A stretch of 15,004 bases of DNA from contig DBTR01000091.1 in NCBI GenBank assembly GCA_002307145.1, forward strand, positions 1-15,004. Reading direction: 5' to 3'. Shown piece by piece: positions 1-6,983 of the stretch (the stretch's first letter is position 1; each line of letters starts with the position of its first letter). The stretch comes from Rhodospirillum sp. UBA1311. Its GTDB lineage: Bacteria; Pseudomonadota; Alphaproteobacteria; Rhodospirillales; Rhodospirillaceae. Both the position numbers and the translations under genes were made by a program. The notes under the pieces were generated by a model. The model was given only the letters and a program-made list of their open reading frames with translations. It was not told the origin of the DNA and ran no database searches.

Positions 1-475
1 ACTGGCGGATGGCCTCGAGGAAGGGGAGGCTCTCGATATCGCCGACCGTGCCGCCGATCTCGCAGAGGATGAAATCTTCGTCGGTGACGTCGCCGAGGAC
101 GAATTCCTTGATCGCATCGGTAACGTGCGGGATTACCTGCACGGTGCCGCCGAGGTAGTCGCCGCGGCGTTCCTTGGCGATCACGTTGGAATAGATGCGG
201 CCGGTGGTGATGTTGTCGGAACGACGCGCCGAAACCCCGGTGAAGCGTTCGTAATGGCCGAGGTCGAGGTCGGTTTCCGCACCGTCGTCGGTGACGAATA
301 CCTCGCCGTGCTGGTACGGGCTCATCGTCCCGGGATCGACGTTCAGATACGGATCGAGCTTGCGAAGTCGGACCTTGTAGCCGCGCGCCTGGAGCAACGC
401 GCCGAGAGCGGCGGAGGCCAACCCTTTCCCCAATGAGGAAACCACGCCGCCGGTGATGAAGATGAAGCGGGTCAT
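1..475 (-). CDS. pyrG: CTP synthase, N-terminal part (gene runs off the left edge)
   Basis: CTP synthase converts UTP to CTP with ATP and glutamine in the cytoplasm, the last step of pyrimidine nucleotide synthesis. Only the first 158 codons are in the window, all from the N-terminal amidoligase (synthetase) domain. The start ATG is the complement of 473-475 and gives MTRFIFITGGVVSSLGKGLA, the family's usual beginning. The P-loop-like GGVVSSLGKG is at residues 9-18, DPYLNVDPGTMSP at 41-53, TDLDLGHYERF at 68-78 and the metal-binding CEIGGTVGDIES at 138-149. The glutamine amidotransferase domain would lie beyond the window edge. A purine-rich stretch (GGTAGGGTGG) just upstream can serve as ribosome binding site. 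The gene lies downstream of tpiA and secG on the same strand, but a terminator and a candidate promoter of its own separate it from secG. No defect is visible. Identification is near certain. Confidence 0.97.
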   Translation of the reverse strand, partial: MTRFIFITGGVVSSLGKGLASAALGALLQARGYKVRLRKLDPYLNVDPGTMSPYQHGEVFVTDDGAETDLDLGHYERFTGVSARRSDNITTGRIYSNVIAKERRGDYLGGTVQVIPHVTDAIKEFVLGDVTDEDFILCEIGGTVGDIESLPFLEAIRQ

Positions 476-500
476 TCGCCACCCTACCTTTTCTTTGAAA

Positions 501-527
501 TCCGTCCCCCCGGTCCCCCCGGACGGA
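501..527 (-). other. G-rich hairpin / 9-bp tandem repeat in the pyrG leader
   Basis: On the plus strand TCCCCCCGG occurs twice in tandem (505-513 and 514-522). TCCGTCC (501-507) and GGACGGA (521-527) flank it as perfect inverted arms. On the transcribed minus strand this gives two runs of six G inside a 7-bp stem, ending about 25 bases before the pyrG start codon. It lies downstream of the candidate pyrG promoter, so it would be in the 5' leader. The structure is seen directly; any regulatory role is inference. Confidence 0.5.
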
Positions 528-576
528 ACACACACGAATAGGCCAACCTACGCCCGACTTGAAGCAAACGGGCGCG

Positions 577-605
577 ATATTAGCACTGAAATCACAACAC
601 AAGAA
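577..605 (-). promoter_or_regulatory. candidate pyrG promoter with extended -10
   Basis: On the minus strand TGC-TAATAT (complement of 577-585) is a strong extended -10 element. A weak -35, TTCTTG (complement of 600-605), lies 17 bases upstream. Transcription would start near 570 and give a pyrG leader of about 95 bases. The -35 overlaps the outer stem and U-tract of the secG terminator. The match is by eye only. Confidence 0.45.
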
Positions 606-640
606 ACCGGCGCCTCCGCACCCGGCGGAGACGCCCGTTT
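604..640 (-). terminator. intrinsic terminator of the tpiA-secG unit
   Basis: GGCGCCTCCGC (609-619) pairs with GCGGAGACGCC (625-635) around a 5-base loop. The single deviation becomes a G-U pair in the minus-strand RNA. AAAC (604-607) and GTTT (637-640) extend the stem beyond one mismatch. On the minus strand the stem is followed by the U-rich run GUUUCUUGUGUUGUG. It starts about 20 bases past the secG stop codon. This is a good Rho-independent terminator shape. Confidence 0.7.
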
Positions 641-662
641 TGATGGCGCGCGCGAGCCGGGT

Positions 663-1061
663 TTACGGCTTCGGCGGAGCCGACTCCTGGCTCGGCGCGA
701 CCGGCTGCGGCACCGGCGGCAAAGCGTCCGGCGCGTTGGTGGTCGGTGCGCCTTCGGGCGCGATCGGCGCGGCGATCGGGGCCGGCTGCGGACGGGTCAA
801 CGCCTTCAACAGGTCGTCCTCGCCGCGGCTGCGCATCGACGCCATCAGCGCGAGCAGGATCGACGTCAGCATGAAGCAGACCGCAAGCACGACGGTCGCC
901 TTGGTCAGGAGGTTGCCAGTCGCACGGCCCGACAGGAAGCTCGACCCGCCGCTGGCGCCGCCGCCGGTGGCCAGGCCACCGCCTTCGGACTTCTGCAACA
1001 GGACCAAGCCGACCAGGGCGAGGGTCAGCAGCAAGTGGATAACCAGAACGACGGTCAGCAT
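663..1061 (-). CDS. secG: SecG subunit of the protein translocase
   Basis: SecG is the small inner-membrane partner of SecYE and assists SecA-driven protein export. The 132-residue product begins MLTVVLVIHLLLTLALVGLV. It has a first membrane helix at about residues 2-22, then the diagnostic LLQKSEGGGL (21-30) and a Gly/Ser-rich loop. A second helix lies at about 55-77. The C-terminal tail from residue 90 is rich in Pro and Ala (many PAP/APP pairs), as is common in alphaproteobacterial SecG. I chose the ATG at 1061 because the helix then starts at the family's usual place. An in-frame ATG at 1079 would add six residues, and neither start has a clear ribosome binding site. The gene follows tpiA on the same strand with a gap of about 100 bases and is followed by a terminator, so a tpiA-secG transcript is likely. 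Confidence 0.93.
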   Translation of the reverse strand: MLTVVLVIHLLLTLALVGLVLLQKSEGGGLATGGGASGGSSFLSGRATGNLLTKATVVLAVCFMLTSILLALMASMRSRGEDDLLKALTRPQPAPIAAPIAPEGAPTTNAPDALPPVPQPVAPSQESAPPKP

Positions 1062-1164
1062 GTGACGCGAAAATCCCATCAATGGAGTTCATTGCCGCCC
1101 CTGACTCAGGGACGCGACGAGCGCCTTTGTAATCGTCGGAGGCGGCTTTGGCTAGGAAGAATTG

Positions 1165-1974
1165 TCATTCCGTCGCGCGGACGATTCCCCAGAAGTCCTC
1201 AACCTTGAGTGAGGCCCCGCCGACCAGCGCGCCGTCGATGTCCGGCTGGCGCAGCAATTCCGCCGCATTCGAGGGTTTCACCGAACCACCGTAGAGAATC
1301 CGCATCTTTCCCGCCGCATCGGCCCCGATCAGCCCGACGAGTTCCGCACGTATCCGCGCATGCACGGCCTGGGCCTCTTCCGGTGAGGCGGTGCGGCCGG
1401 TGCCGATTGCCCAAACCGGTTCGTAGGCAATCACCACGGTCTCGGGCGTGCCGCCGGCGGCGAACGAACCGCTCACCTGCCGCGCCACCACCGCTTCGGT
1501 TTGCCCGGCGTCGCGCTCGGCCTCGGTTTCGCCGACGCAGATGATCGCGACCAATCCGGCACGCAACCCCGCCTCCGCCTTCGCCTTGACCACGGCATCG
1601 GTTTCGCCGTGATCGGCGCGGCGTTCGGAATGGCCGACGATGACGTAGCCGCAGCCGATGTCCTTCAGCATTTCGGCGGAAATATCGCCGGTGTGCGCGC
1701 CGGAGACTTTGGCATGGCAATCCTGACCGCCAACCGCGATCCGGGTGCCCGCGACCGCCTTGGCGACGCGATCGATCAGGGTGAACGGCGGGCAAACCAG
1801 GACGTCGCAAGGCAGCGCCATGGCGATATCGGGCGGAATCTCGGCAGCCGCGTCGGACGGCAGGTCCGACGCCCGGCGCGCGCAGGCCGCCAGACCTTCG
1901 GCGAGGCTCAAGCCGTCGGCGGAGACGCCGTTCATTTTCCAGTTGCCCGCGATCAGGGCGCGACGCTGCTCCAT
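1165..1974 (-). CDS. tpiA: triosephosphate isomerase
   Basis: This glycolytic enzyme interconverts dihydroxyacetone phosphate and glyceraldehyde 3-phosphate in the cytoplasm. The product is 269 residues, slightly longer than the usual 250 or so. The extra length is mostly an Ala/Pro-rich insertion at about residues 36-55. The catalytic residues are all present: Lys13 in GNWKMN, His115 in VIVGHSERR and Glu185 in AYEPVWAIGTGR. The phosphate-binding YGGSVKP is at 228-234 and DGALVGGASL at 247-256. The start ATG (complement of 1972-1974) has a strong AGGAGGT ribosome binding site 7 bases upstream. Longer open frames upstream of this ATG are discarded because the family begins at the EQRRALIAGNWKMN segment. 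The gene is divergent from ppiD and has its own promoter candidate at 2030-2058. Confidence 0.98.
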   Translation of the reverse strand: MEQRRALIAGNWKMNGVSADGLSLAEGLAACARRASDLPSDAAAEIPPDIAMALPCDVLVCPPFTLIDRVAKAVAGTRIAVGGQDCHAKVSGAHTGDISAEMLKDIGCGYVIVGHSERRADHGETDAVVKAKAEAGLRAGLVAIICVGETEAERDAGQTEAVVARQVSGSFAAGGTPETVVIAYEPVWAIGTGRTASPEEAQAVHARIRAELVGLIGADAAGKMRILYGGSVKPSNAAELLRQPDIDGALVGGASLKVEDFWGIVRATE

Positions 1975-2029
1975 CCCGAATACCTCCTGGTTTTGTCGTG
2001 AGGGGCGTCCGCCCCGTTGTCCGGACCCA

Positions 2030-2058
2030 AACATACTGCGGCGGGCCGGGCCTGTGAA
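2030..2058 (-). promoter_or_regulatory. candidate tpiA promoter
   Basis: On the minus strand TTCACA (complement of 2053-2058) and TATGTT (complement of 2030-2035) are 17 bases apart and resemble a sigma-70-type promoter. They match five and four of the six consensus bases. The transcript would carry a leader of about 50 bases containing a small GGGGCG/CGCCCC hairpin (2002-2015) before the AGGAGGT ribosome binding site. Confidence 0.5.
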
Positions 2059-2091
2059 GCGCAACCCCCGTCGGATTGCCGACTTTAAGCC

Positions 2092-2121
2092 TTGCCGCCC
2101 CGAGGAATCGCCCCCTATTAT
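2092..2121 (+). promoter_or_regulatory. candidate promoter of the ppiD-trpE unit
   Basis: TTGCCG (2092-2097) and TATTAT (2116-2121) are separated by 18 bases, a reasonable alphaproteobacterial housekeeping promoter. It lies about 45 bases upstream of the ppiD ATG and back-to-back with the tpiA promoter. It was found by eye, without scoring. Confidence 0.45.
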
Positions 2122-2164
2122 CGCGCCGTAATTCCTTTTCTCCTGTTCCAGGTTGCCTCGCGCC

Positions 2165-4045
2165 ATGTCCAAATCCGTCGGCCAACTGCTCACCTCGTTT
2201 CTGGCGAAAATCCTGTTCGGCGTCCTGATCGTCGCGTTCGGGGCCTGGGGCATCGCCGACATGCTGCGGCGCAGCCCGGACCACCAGGCCGTGATCAAGG
2301 TCGGCGACGTCGAGGTCAGCGGCCAGCAGGTCAAGCGCGCGTTCCTCACCGAACTTCGCCGCCTGCGCGACCAGTTCGGCCCACAGCTCACCGCCGCCGA
2401 CGCGCAGAACTTCGGCGTGTTCGACCAGGTGCTGTCGCAGATGGCGAGCCGGGCGCTGCTCGACGCCGCCGCCAAGGACATGAACGTCGGCATCTCCGAC
2501 GAGGCGGTGCAAAAGCTGATCACCGGCAACGCCGCGTTCGTCGACCAGAGCGGCAAGTTCAGTCCCGACCGCTTCCAACGCGTCCTGGCGAGCAACGGCT
2601 ATCGCGAGGCCGACTTCCTCGCCGCGACGCGCGGCGACATGACCCGCCAACGCATCCTCGAATCGGTGCGCGGCCCGGTGATCGCCCCCGACATTCTCGT
2701 CAATACCCTGATCCGCTACGAAGGCGAACGCCGCATCGCGCTGGAATTCCCGGTCAAGGCCGCGGCAATGCCGGTTCCCGCCGATCCCGGCGACGACGTA
2801 CTGAAAGCCTACCAGACCGCCCACGCCGCCACCTACACCGCGCCCGAGACCCGCAAGCTCACGGTGATGCCGCTGCGCCCCGAGGATGTCGCCGGCAAGA
2901 TCACGGTGAGCGAGGACGCGCTCAAGGCCTACTTCGAACAGCACGCCGCCGAATACGCCAAGCCGGAGGAGCGCAAGCTCAGCCAGATCCTCCTGAAGGA
3001 CGAAGCCGCGGCCGCCAAGGTCGCCGCCGCGCTGACCGAAGGGCGCGCACCCGCCGCTGTCGCCAAGGAATCCGGCGGCACGCTCACCGACCTTGGCTGG
3101 GTGGTGCGCGACGGCCTGTTGAGCGCGCTTGGCGACCCGGCTTTCGCCGCCGCGAAGGGCGCGGTGCTGCCGCCGCTCAAGACCCCGCTCGGCTGGCACG
3201 TGGTGATCGTCCAGGACATCCACCCGCAGGAAGGCGCGGACTTCGCATCCGTGCGGGCGAAGGTCGAGCAAGCGGTCAAGGCCGAGCAGATTCTTTCGAC
3301 TCTCTATAGTCTCTCCACCGCAGTCGAGGATTCCCTAGCCGCCGGGTCCTCGATCGAGGAAACCGCCAAGCTCAATGGCCTCTCGGCGATCTCCGTCGAC
3401 GGCGTCACCGCCGAGGGGAAGCTCGCCAACGGCTCCGCACCGCAGGGCATCCCCTCCCCGGCCGACGTGGTCAAGGCGGGCTTCGGCCAGGATATCCAGA
3501 CCGTCAGCCCGATGATGGAATACGAAGGCGAACCGGGCGGCTACTTCGTCGTCCGCACCGACGCGATCACCCCCGCCGCCCTCAAGCCGTTCGCCGACGT
3601 GCGCGACGACGTCCTCTCCGCGTGGCGCGGCGAGAAGCAGCAGGCCGCGGCCGTCGCCAAGGCCAAGGAACTCGCTGCCGCCTTGGCCGACGCAAAGGAC
3701 GTGGACGCCTTCGCCAAGGCCAACGGAGTCAAGATCGAGACCACCCCGCCGCTGTTCCGCTCCACCCAGGGCGACCTGCCGCGCGAACTCGTCGCGGGCC
3801 TGTTCACCCTCGAACCCGGTCAGGCCACCAGCACCCCGGCTCCCGAAGGCGCCGTCGTCGCGCGCCTGAAGGAAGTCCAGCCGGTCGACCCGAGGGACTT
3901 CGCCGCCAGCCTCGACCAGGGCAAGCGCAAGCTCCGCGCCGCGCTCGGCGATTCGCTGATGGGCCCGTTCACCACTCAGCTCGCCGACACCTTCAAGATG
4001 AAGCAGTTGCAAAGCACCGATCGTCTGGTCCAGGAGCTGAAGTAA
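2165..4045 (+). CDS. ppiD: PpiD/SurA-like membrane-anchored peptidyl-prolyl isomerase
   Basis: This is a 626-residue periplasmic folding factor expected to assist outer-membrane and exported proteins near the Sec translocon. A short cytoplasmic N-terminus is followed by one membrane anchor at about residues 12-33 (ILFGVLIVAFGAWGIADML). The next segment, about 40-190, is a SurA-N-like helical chaperone region (VIKVGDVEVSGQQVKRAF). A parvulin-type isomerase domain lies at about 265-355, recognised by RKLSQILLK, DLGW and PLGWHVVIV. A second, diverged PpiC-like or C-terminal helical region follows. This order is that of the PpiD family, and the length fits. The ATG at 2165 is preferred to an in-frame TTG four codons upstream, although the ribosome binding site (CAGG) is weak for both. 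It is separated from trpE by one base, so the two are almost certainly co-transcribed, an arrangement common in Alphaproteobacteria. Whether it still has isomerase activity cannot be told. Confidence 0.9.
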   Translation: MSKSVGQLLTSFLAKILFGVLIVAFGAWGIADMLRRSPDHQAVIKVGDVEVSGQQVKRAFLTELRRLRDQFGPQLTAADAQNFGVFDQVLSQMASRALLDAAAKDMNVGISDEAVQKLITGNAAFVDQSGKFSPDRFQRVLASNGYREADFLAATRGDMTRQRILESVRGPVIAPDILVNTLIRYEGERRIALEFPVKAAAMPVPADPGDDVLKAYQTAHAATYTAPETRKLTVMPLRPEDVAGKITVSEDALKAYFEQHAAEYAKPEERKLSQILLKDEAAAAKVAAALTEGRAPAAVAKESGGTLTDLGWVVRDGLLSALGDPAFAAAKGAVLPPLKTPLGWHVVIVQDIHPQEGADFASVRAKVEQAVKAEQILSTLYSLSTAVEDSLAAGSSIEETAKLNGLSAISVDGVTAEGKLANGSAPQGIPSPADVVKAGFGQDIQTVSPMMEYEGEPGGYFVVRTDAITPAALKPFADVRDDVLSAWRGEKQQAAAVAKAKELAAALADAKDVDAFAKANGVKIETTPPLFRSTQGDLPRELVAGLFTLEPGQATSTPAPEGAVVARLKEVQPVDPRDFAASLDQGKRKLRAALGDSLMGPFTTQLADTFKMKQLQSTDRLVQELK

Positions 4046-4046
4046 G

Positions 4047-5555
4047 ATGCAATCGACGCCGGACTTCGACACCTTCCGCGCCGCCTACGACGCCGGAAAG
4101 CCGCAGTTGCTTTGGGTCACCATGCCCGCGGACCTCGAAACCCCAGTTTCGGTGATGCTGAAGCTTGCCTCCGACCGCCCCAACAGCTTCCTGCTGGAAT
4201 CGGTCGAGGGCGGCGAAGTGCGCGGTCGATATTCCTTCGTTGGCTTGGCGCCCGACGTGATCTGGCGCTGCCACGGCAAGCAAGCCGAGATCAATCGCAA
4301 CGCTGCCGCCGATGCCGATGCGTTCGTCGCGGAAGCCGCCGCGCCGCTCGACTCCCTCCGCGCGCTGATCGCCGAGAGCCAGGTGGAGATCCCCGAAGGC
4401 TTGCCGCCGATGGCCGCCGGGCTGGTCGGCTACATGGGTTACGACACCGTGCGGCTGGTTGAGAATATCCCCGCCGAGAACCCCGACATGCTCGGCGTTC
4501 CGGACGGCCTTTACGTCCGCCCGACCCTGATCGCGGTGTTCGACACCATCGCCGATACCCTGACCCTGGTGACGCCGGTACGTCCTGCCGCCGGAACCGA
4601 TGCAAAACAGGCCCACGCGGACGCCGAAGCGCGCCTCGCCGCCGCCCTCGCCGACGTCGGCCGCAGCCTCCCCGCGCCGCAGGGCGAAGAGCCCCCGGCC
4701 CCGCCCGCGCCGACCTCCAACATGACCCGCGACGCGTTCAAGAGCATGGTCGCGAAGGCCAAGGAATACATTCTCGCGGGCGACATCTTCCAGGTCGTGC
4801 TCTCGCAGCGCTTCGCCATTCCGTTCGCGCTGCCGTCGTTCGCGCTCTATCGCGCGCTGCGCCGCACAAACCCGTCGCCGTTCATGTTCTACTTGAACTT
4901 CGGCGGTTTCCAGGTTGTCGGTGCTAGCCCCGAAATCCTCGTACGCCTGCGCGACGGTACCGTAACGATCCGCCCGATCGCCGGAACCGAGCGGCGCGGC
5001 GTGGACAAGGCTGAGGACGAGAGCCTCGCCAAGTCGCTCCTCGCCGACCCCAAGGAACGTGCCGAGCACCTGATGCTCCTCGACCTCGGCCGCAACGACG
5101 TCGGCCGCGTCGCCGAGATCGGCTCGGTGAAGGTCACCGCGCAGATGGTGATCGAGTACTATTCCCACGTCATGCACATCGTCTCCAACGTCGACGGCAA
5201 AATCCGCCCCGGCAAGGATGCGATGGACGCTCTGATGGCCGGATTCCCTGCCGGAACCGTCTCCGGCGCGCCGAAAGTCCGGGCGATGGAAATCATCGAG
5301 GAATTGGAGCCGGTCAAGCGCGGCGTTTACGCCGGCTGCATCGGCTACATCTCCGGCAACGGCGACATGGATACCTGCATCGCGCTTCGTACCGCCGTGC
5401 TCAAGGACGGCACGATGTACGTCCAGGCCGGTGGCGGCATCGTCGTCGACAGCGATCCCGACAAGGAATTCCAGGAAAGTTGCAACAAGGCCCGCGCCCT
5501 GCTGCGCGCCGCCGAAATCGCACCGCGCTACGCAAGGGGCAACGGCGGGATGTAA
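4047..5555 (+). CDS. trpE: anthranilate synthase component I
   Basis: TrpE makes anthranilate from chorismate using ammonia supplied by TrpG, the first committed step to tryptophan. The product is 502 residues, normal for a stand-alone TrpE. The N-terminal part carries the tryptophan-feedback segment LLES (49-52) and RYSFVGLAP (61-69). The C-terminal chorismate-binding domain shows PIAGTERRG (310-318), HLMLLDLGRNDVGRV (341-355), GTVSGAPKVRAMEII (403-417) and AGGGIVVDSDPDKE (461-474). These cover the expected active-site and magnesium-binding stretches. An AGGAG site 10 bases before the ATG lies inside the end of ppiD. There is no leader peptide or attenuator in front of it, so its expression probably follows the ppiD promoter. 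Unusually, trpG is not directly downstream. A deacetylase gene on the opposite strand intervenes, so the two subunits of one enzyme come from separate transcripts. Confidence 0.97.
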   Translation: MQSTPDFDTFRAAYDAGKPQLLWVTMPADLETPVSVMLKLASDRPNSFLLESVEGGEVRGRYSFVGLAPDVIWRCHGKQAEINRNAAADADAFVAEAAAPLDSLRALIAESQVEIPEGLPPMAAGLVGYMGYDTVRLVENIPAENPDMLGVPDGLYVRPTLIAVFDTIADTLTLVTPVRPAAGTDAKQAHADAEARLAAALADVGRSLPAPQGEEPPAPPAPTSNMTRDAFKSMVAKAKEYILAGDIFQVVLSQRFAIPFALPSFALYRALRRTNPSPFMFYLNFGGFQVVGASPEILVRLRDGTVTIRPIAGTERRGVDKAEDESLAKSLLADPKERAEHLMLLDLGRNDVGRVAEIGSVKVTAQMVIEYYSHVMHIVSNVDGKIRPGKDAMDALMAGFPAGTVSGAPKVRAMEIIEELEPVKRGVYAGCIGYISGNGDMDTCIALRTAVLKDGTMYVQAGGGIVVDSDPDKEFQESCNKARALLRAAEIAPRYARGNGGM

Positions 5556-5586
5556 ACCGATAAGGTTCGGGCTCCGCCCGGGCCCG

Positions 5587-5622
5587 CGAAGGGGCGCGGC
5601 CCCTTCGATCCCATTTGTTTTT
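5587..5622 (+). terminator. intrinsic terminator after trpE
   Basis: CGAAGGGGC (5587-5595) and GCCCCTTCG (5599-5607) form a perfect 9-bp stem with a 3-base loop. ATCCCATTTGTTTTT follows, giving a U-rich tail. It lies 31 bases past the trpE stop codon. A smaller hairpin, CGGGC-TCC-GCCCG (5568-5580), precedes it. This ends the ppiD-trpE transcript. Confidence 0.7.
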
Positions 5623-5696
5623 CGCGCAAAGCGCCATCAAGCCATCGCGCGGCGTGACGGTTGATTGCGCTAACGCGCGAAAACTAGTTACGGGGT

Positions 5697-5740
5697 TTGG
5701 GGCCCAAGGCCCCAACAGGGTCCAGGGGCAGCGCCCCTGG
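5697..5740. repeat. pair of GC-rich palindromes, probable dispersed intergenic element and bidirectional terminator
   Basis: Two perfect 8-bp inverted repeats with 3-base loops lie in tandem: TTGGGGCC-CAA-GGCCCCAA (5697-5715) and CCAGGGGC-AGC-GCCCCTGG (5722-5740). ACAGGGT separates them. The second lies 16 bases beyond the deacetylase stop codon on the minus strand and could fold at the end of that transcript. Between the trpE terminator and this pair are weaker GCGC-AAA-GCGC and GCGC-TAAC-GCGC palindromes. The style resembles dispersed GC-rich intergenic repeats of Rhodospirillales, but copy number cannot be judged from one window. Confidence 0.55.
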
Positions 5741-5756
5741 CCTTCCTTCCGTTCCC

Positions 5757-6812
5757 CTACTCCTTCCCGTACTTCGCCTTCGCCAGTGCCGAGACCGGCA
5801 CGAACTGGAAGCCTTCGGCGCGAGCTTTTTGGAGCCACTCGGTGAGCGCGGCGATGGTGGTTTCGCGGGGGTGGCCAATGGCGATGGCGGAGCCGGTTTT
5901 GCGAGCGATGTCCTCAACGCGGCGAAGCTGGAGCTGGATCGCCGCGGGTTCCGGACTGTCGTCGAGGAAGACGTTGCGGCTGAGGTTGGCGACGTTGTCG
6001 GCGGCGGCGGTTTTCGCGCCGAGGGTTCGGCCCGAGGTAACGGAATCGAGGAACAGCAGGCCATCGGTTTTGAGTTCGTGCATCACCACTTCCATGCCGC
6101 GCGCATCGGCGGTGAAGCGGCTGCCCATGTGGTTGTTGATCCCGACGTAACCTTGGAACGAGGACAGCGACTGGCGCAGGCGGGTGCGGATCGCGTCGTC
6201 GCTCATCGAAGTGAGCAGCACGTCCGGCCCGGCGTCGTAGCCGGTTCCGATCGGCTCCATCGGCATGTGGAGCATGAGTTCGTGCCCGGCGGCGTGGGCG
6301 GCGGCGGTCTGGCGCGCAAGGTTGTGGCCGTAGCTCAGGAACGAGGTGGTGAGCGGTGGCGGCAGGGAGATCACCCGGGCCGAGCGCGGCACGTCGAGGC
6401 CCATGTCGTCGATGACGATGGCGATCATCGGCTTGCCCGCGACCGGCGTGAACGGGATCGCGTTGCGCCGCCAGAGCTGTTTCATCGGGAAAGCTTCAGG
6501 CGGCAGCGCCGCGATCTGTGGCGGCGGCGCGGGGTCGGGTGCAGCAACTTCGGGAACGACCGGTGTCGGCGGCGTGATCGGTTCGGGCGTCGGCTGAGGT
6601 TGAGGCTGCGGCTGGGGCCGCGCGGCAACTTGTTGCGTGGGGTGCGGCGCGACGTGGGAAGCGCTCCACCACCCGATCGTAGCACCGACGGTGAGCGCCG
6701 CGAACACTGCCACCGCGATCCGCATCGGCCCCGACTTTCCGCCGAACAGGCGTTGGACCGCCGAAGCCTTTGCTCCGGATGACCGCCGCTTGCGGCTCGA
6801 TTGCGTCGCCAC
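5757..6812 (-). CDS. divergent polysaccharide deacetylase family protein (YibQ/DUF610-like)
   Basis: A 351-residue protein of the divergent polysaccharide deacetylase family, related to carbohydrate esterase family 4 enzymes. The true substrate is not established for most members. A basic N-terminus (1-29) precedes one membrane or signal-anchor helix at about 30-50 and a Pro/Gln-rich linker at 60-108 (a run of QP repeats). The catalytic-type domain (about 120-347) would thus be periplasmic. Family motifs are AIVIDDMG (131-138), LMLHMPMEP (179-187), GINNHMGSRF (225-233), FLDS (254-257) and AIGHPRETT (311-319). I chose the GTG at 6812 because AAGGAG lies 7 bases before it. An upstream in-frame ATG at 6920 would add 36 residues with no such site and would break the basic/hydrophobic N-terminal pattern. 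The gene is antisense to its neighbours and sits between trpE and trpG. This position has no obvious functional link to tryptophan synthesis and suggests insertion into an older trp cluster. Confidence 0.88.
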   Translation of the reverse strand: MATQSSRKRRSSGAKASAVQRLFGGKSGPMRIAVAVFAALTVGATIGWWSASHVAPHPTQQVAARPQPQPQPQPTPEPITPPTPVVPEVAAPDPAPPPQIAALPPEAFPMKQLWRRNAIPFTPVAGKPMIAIVIDDMGLDVPRSARVISLPPPLTTSFLSYGHNLARQTAAAHAAGHELMLHMPMEPIGTGYDAGPDVLLTSMSDDAIRTRLRQSLSSFQGYVGINNHMGSRFTADARGMEVVMHELKTDGLLFLDSVTSGRTLGAKTAAADNVANLSRNVFLDDSPEPAAIQLQLRRVEDIARKTGSAIAIGHPRETTIAALTEWLQKARAEGFQFVPVSALAKAKYGKE

Positions 6813-6894
6813 TCTGGAACTCCTTTGAAACGCCTTCCATCCAGCGCGGGACCATACACCAGGACATCGCTGCCCGGCCATGCCTTTCCCGGTC

Positions 6895-6923
6895 TTGACG
6901 CGAGCGTAACCGCCGTCCATCCT
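6895..6923 (+). promoter_or_regulatory. candidate promoter of trpGDC
   Basis: TTGACG (6895-6900) is a near-consensus -35. With a 17-base spacer the -10 would be CATCCT (6918-6923), a weak match. A second AT-rich stretch, TTAAAT, at 6930-6935 could be an alternative -10. The region between the deacetylase and trpG (6813-6983) shows no Trp-codon-rich leader peptide or antiterminator fold that I can see. Confidence 0.3.
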
Positions 6924-6983
6924 GTGCGCTTAAATTCGTTTCGCCTGCGGGTGCGGGCGCGGAATTCTAGAGGTGTGCTGCCG

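Noticed and set aside
1099..1111. Short palindrome CCCTGA-C-TCAGGG between tpiA and secG
   Set aside because: A six-base arm with a one-base centre and no U-tract is too weak for a terminator, and no known operator matches.
1199..3271. 690-codon open frame on the minus strand opposite tpiA and ppiD
   Set aside because: Arg/Gly/His-rich low-complexity translation with no recognisable motif. It runs in another frame across tpiA and antisense to ppiD, both clear genes. Long shadow frames are expected in GC-rich DNA.
6813..6983. Tryptophan attenuator or leader peptide before trpG
   Set aside because: I looked for a short frame with clustered TGG codons followed by a terminator hairpin and found none.
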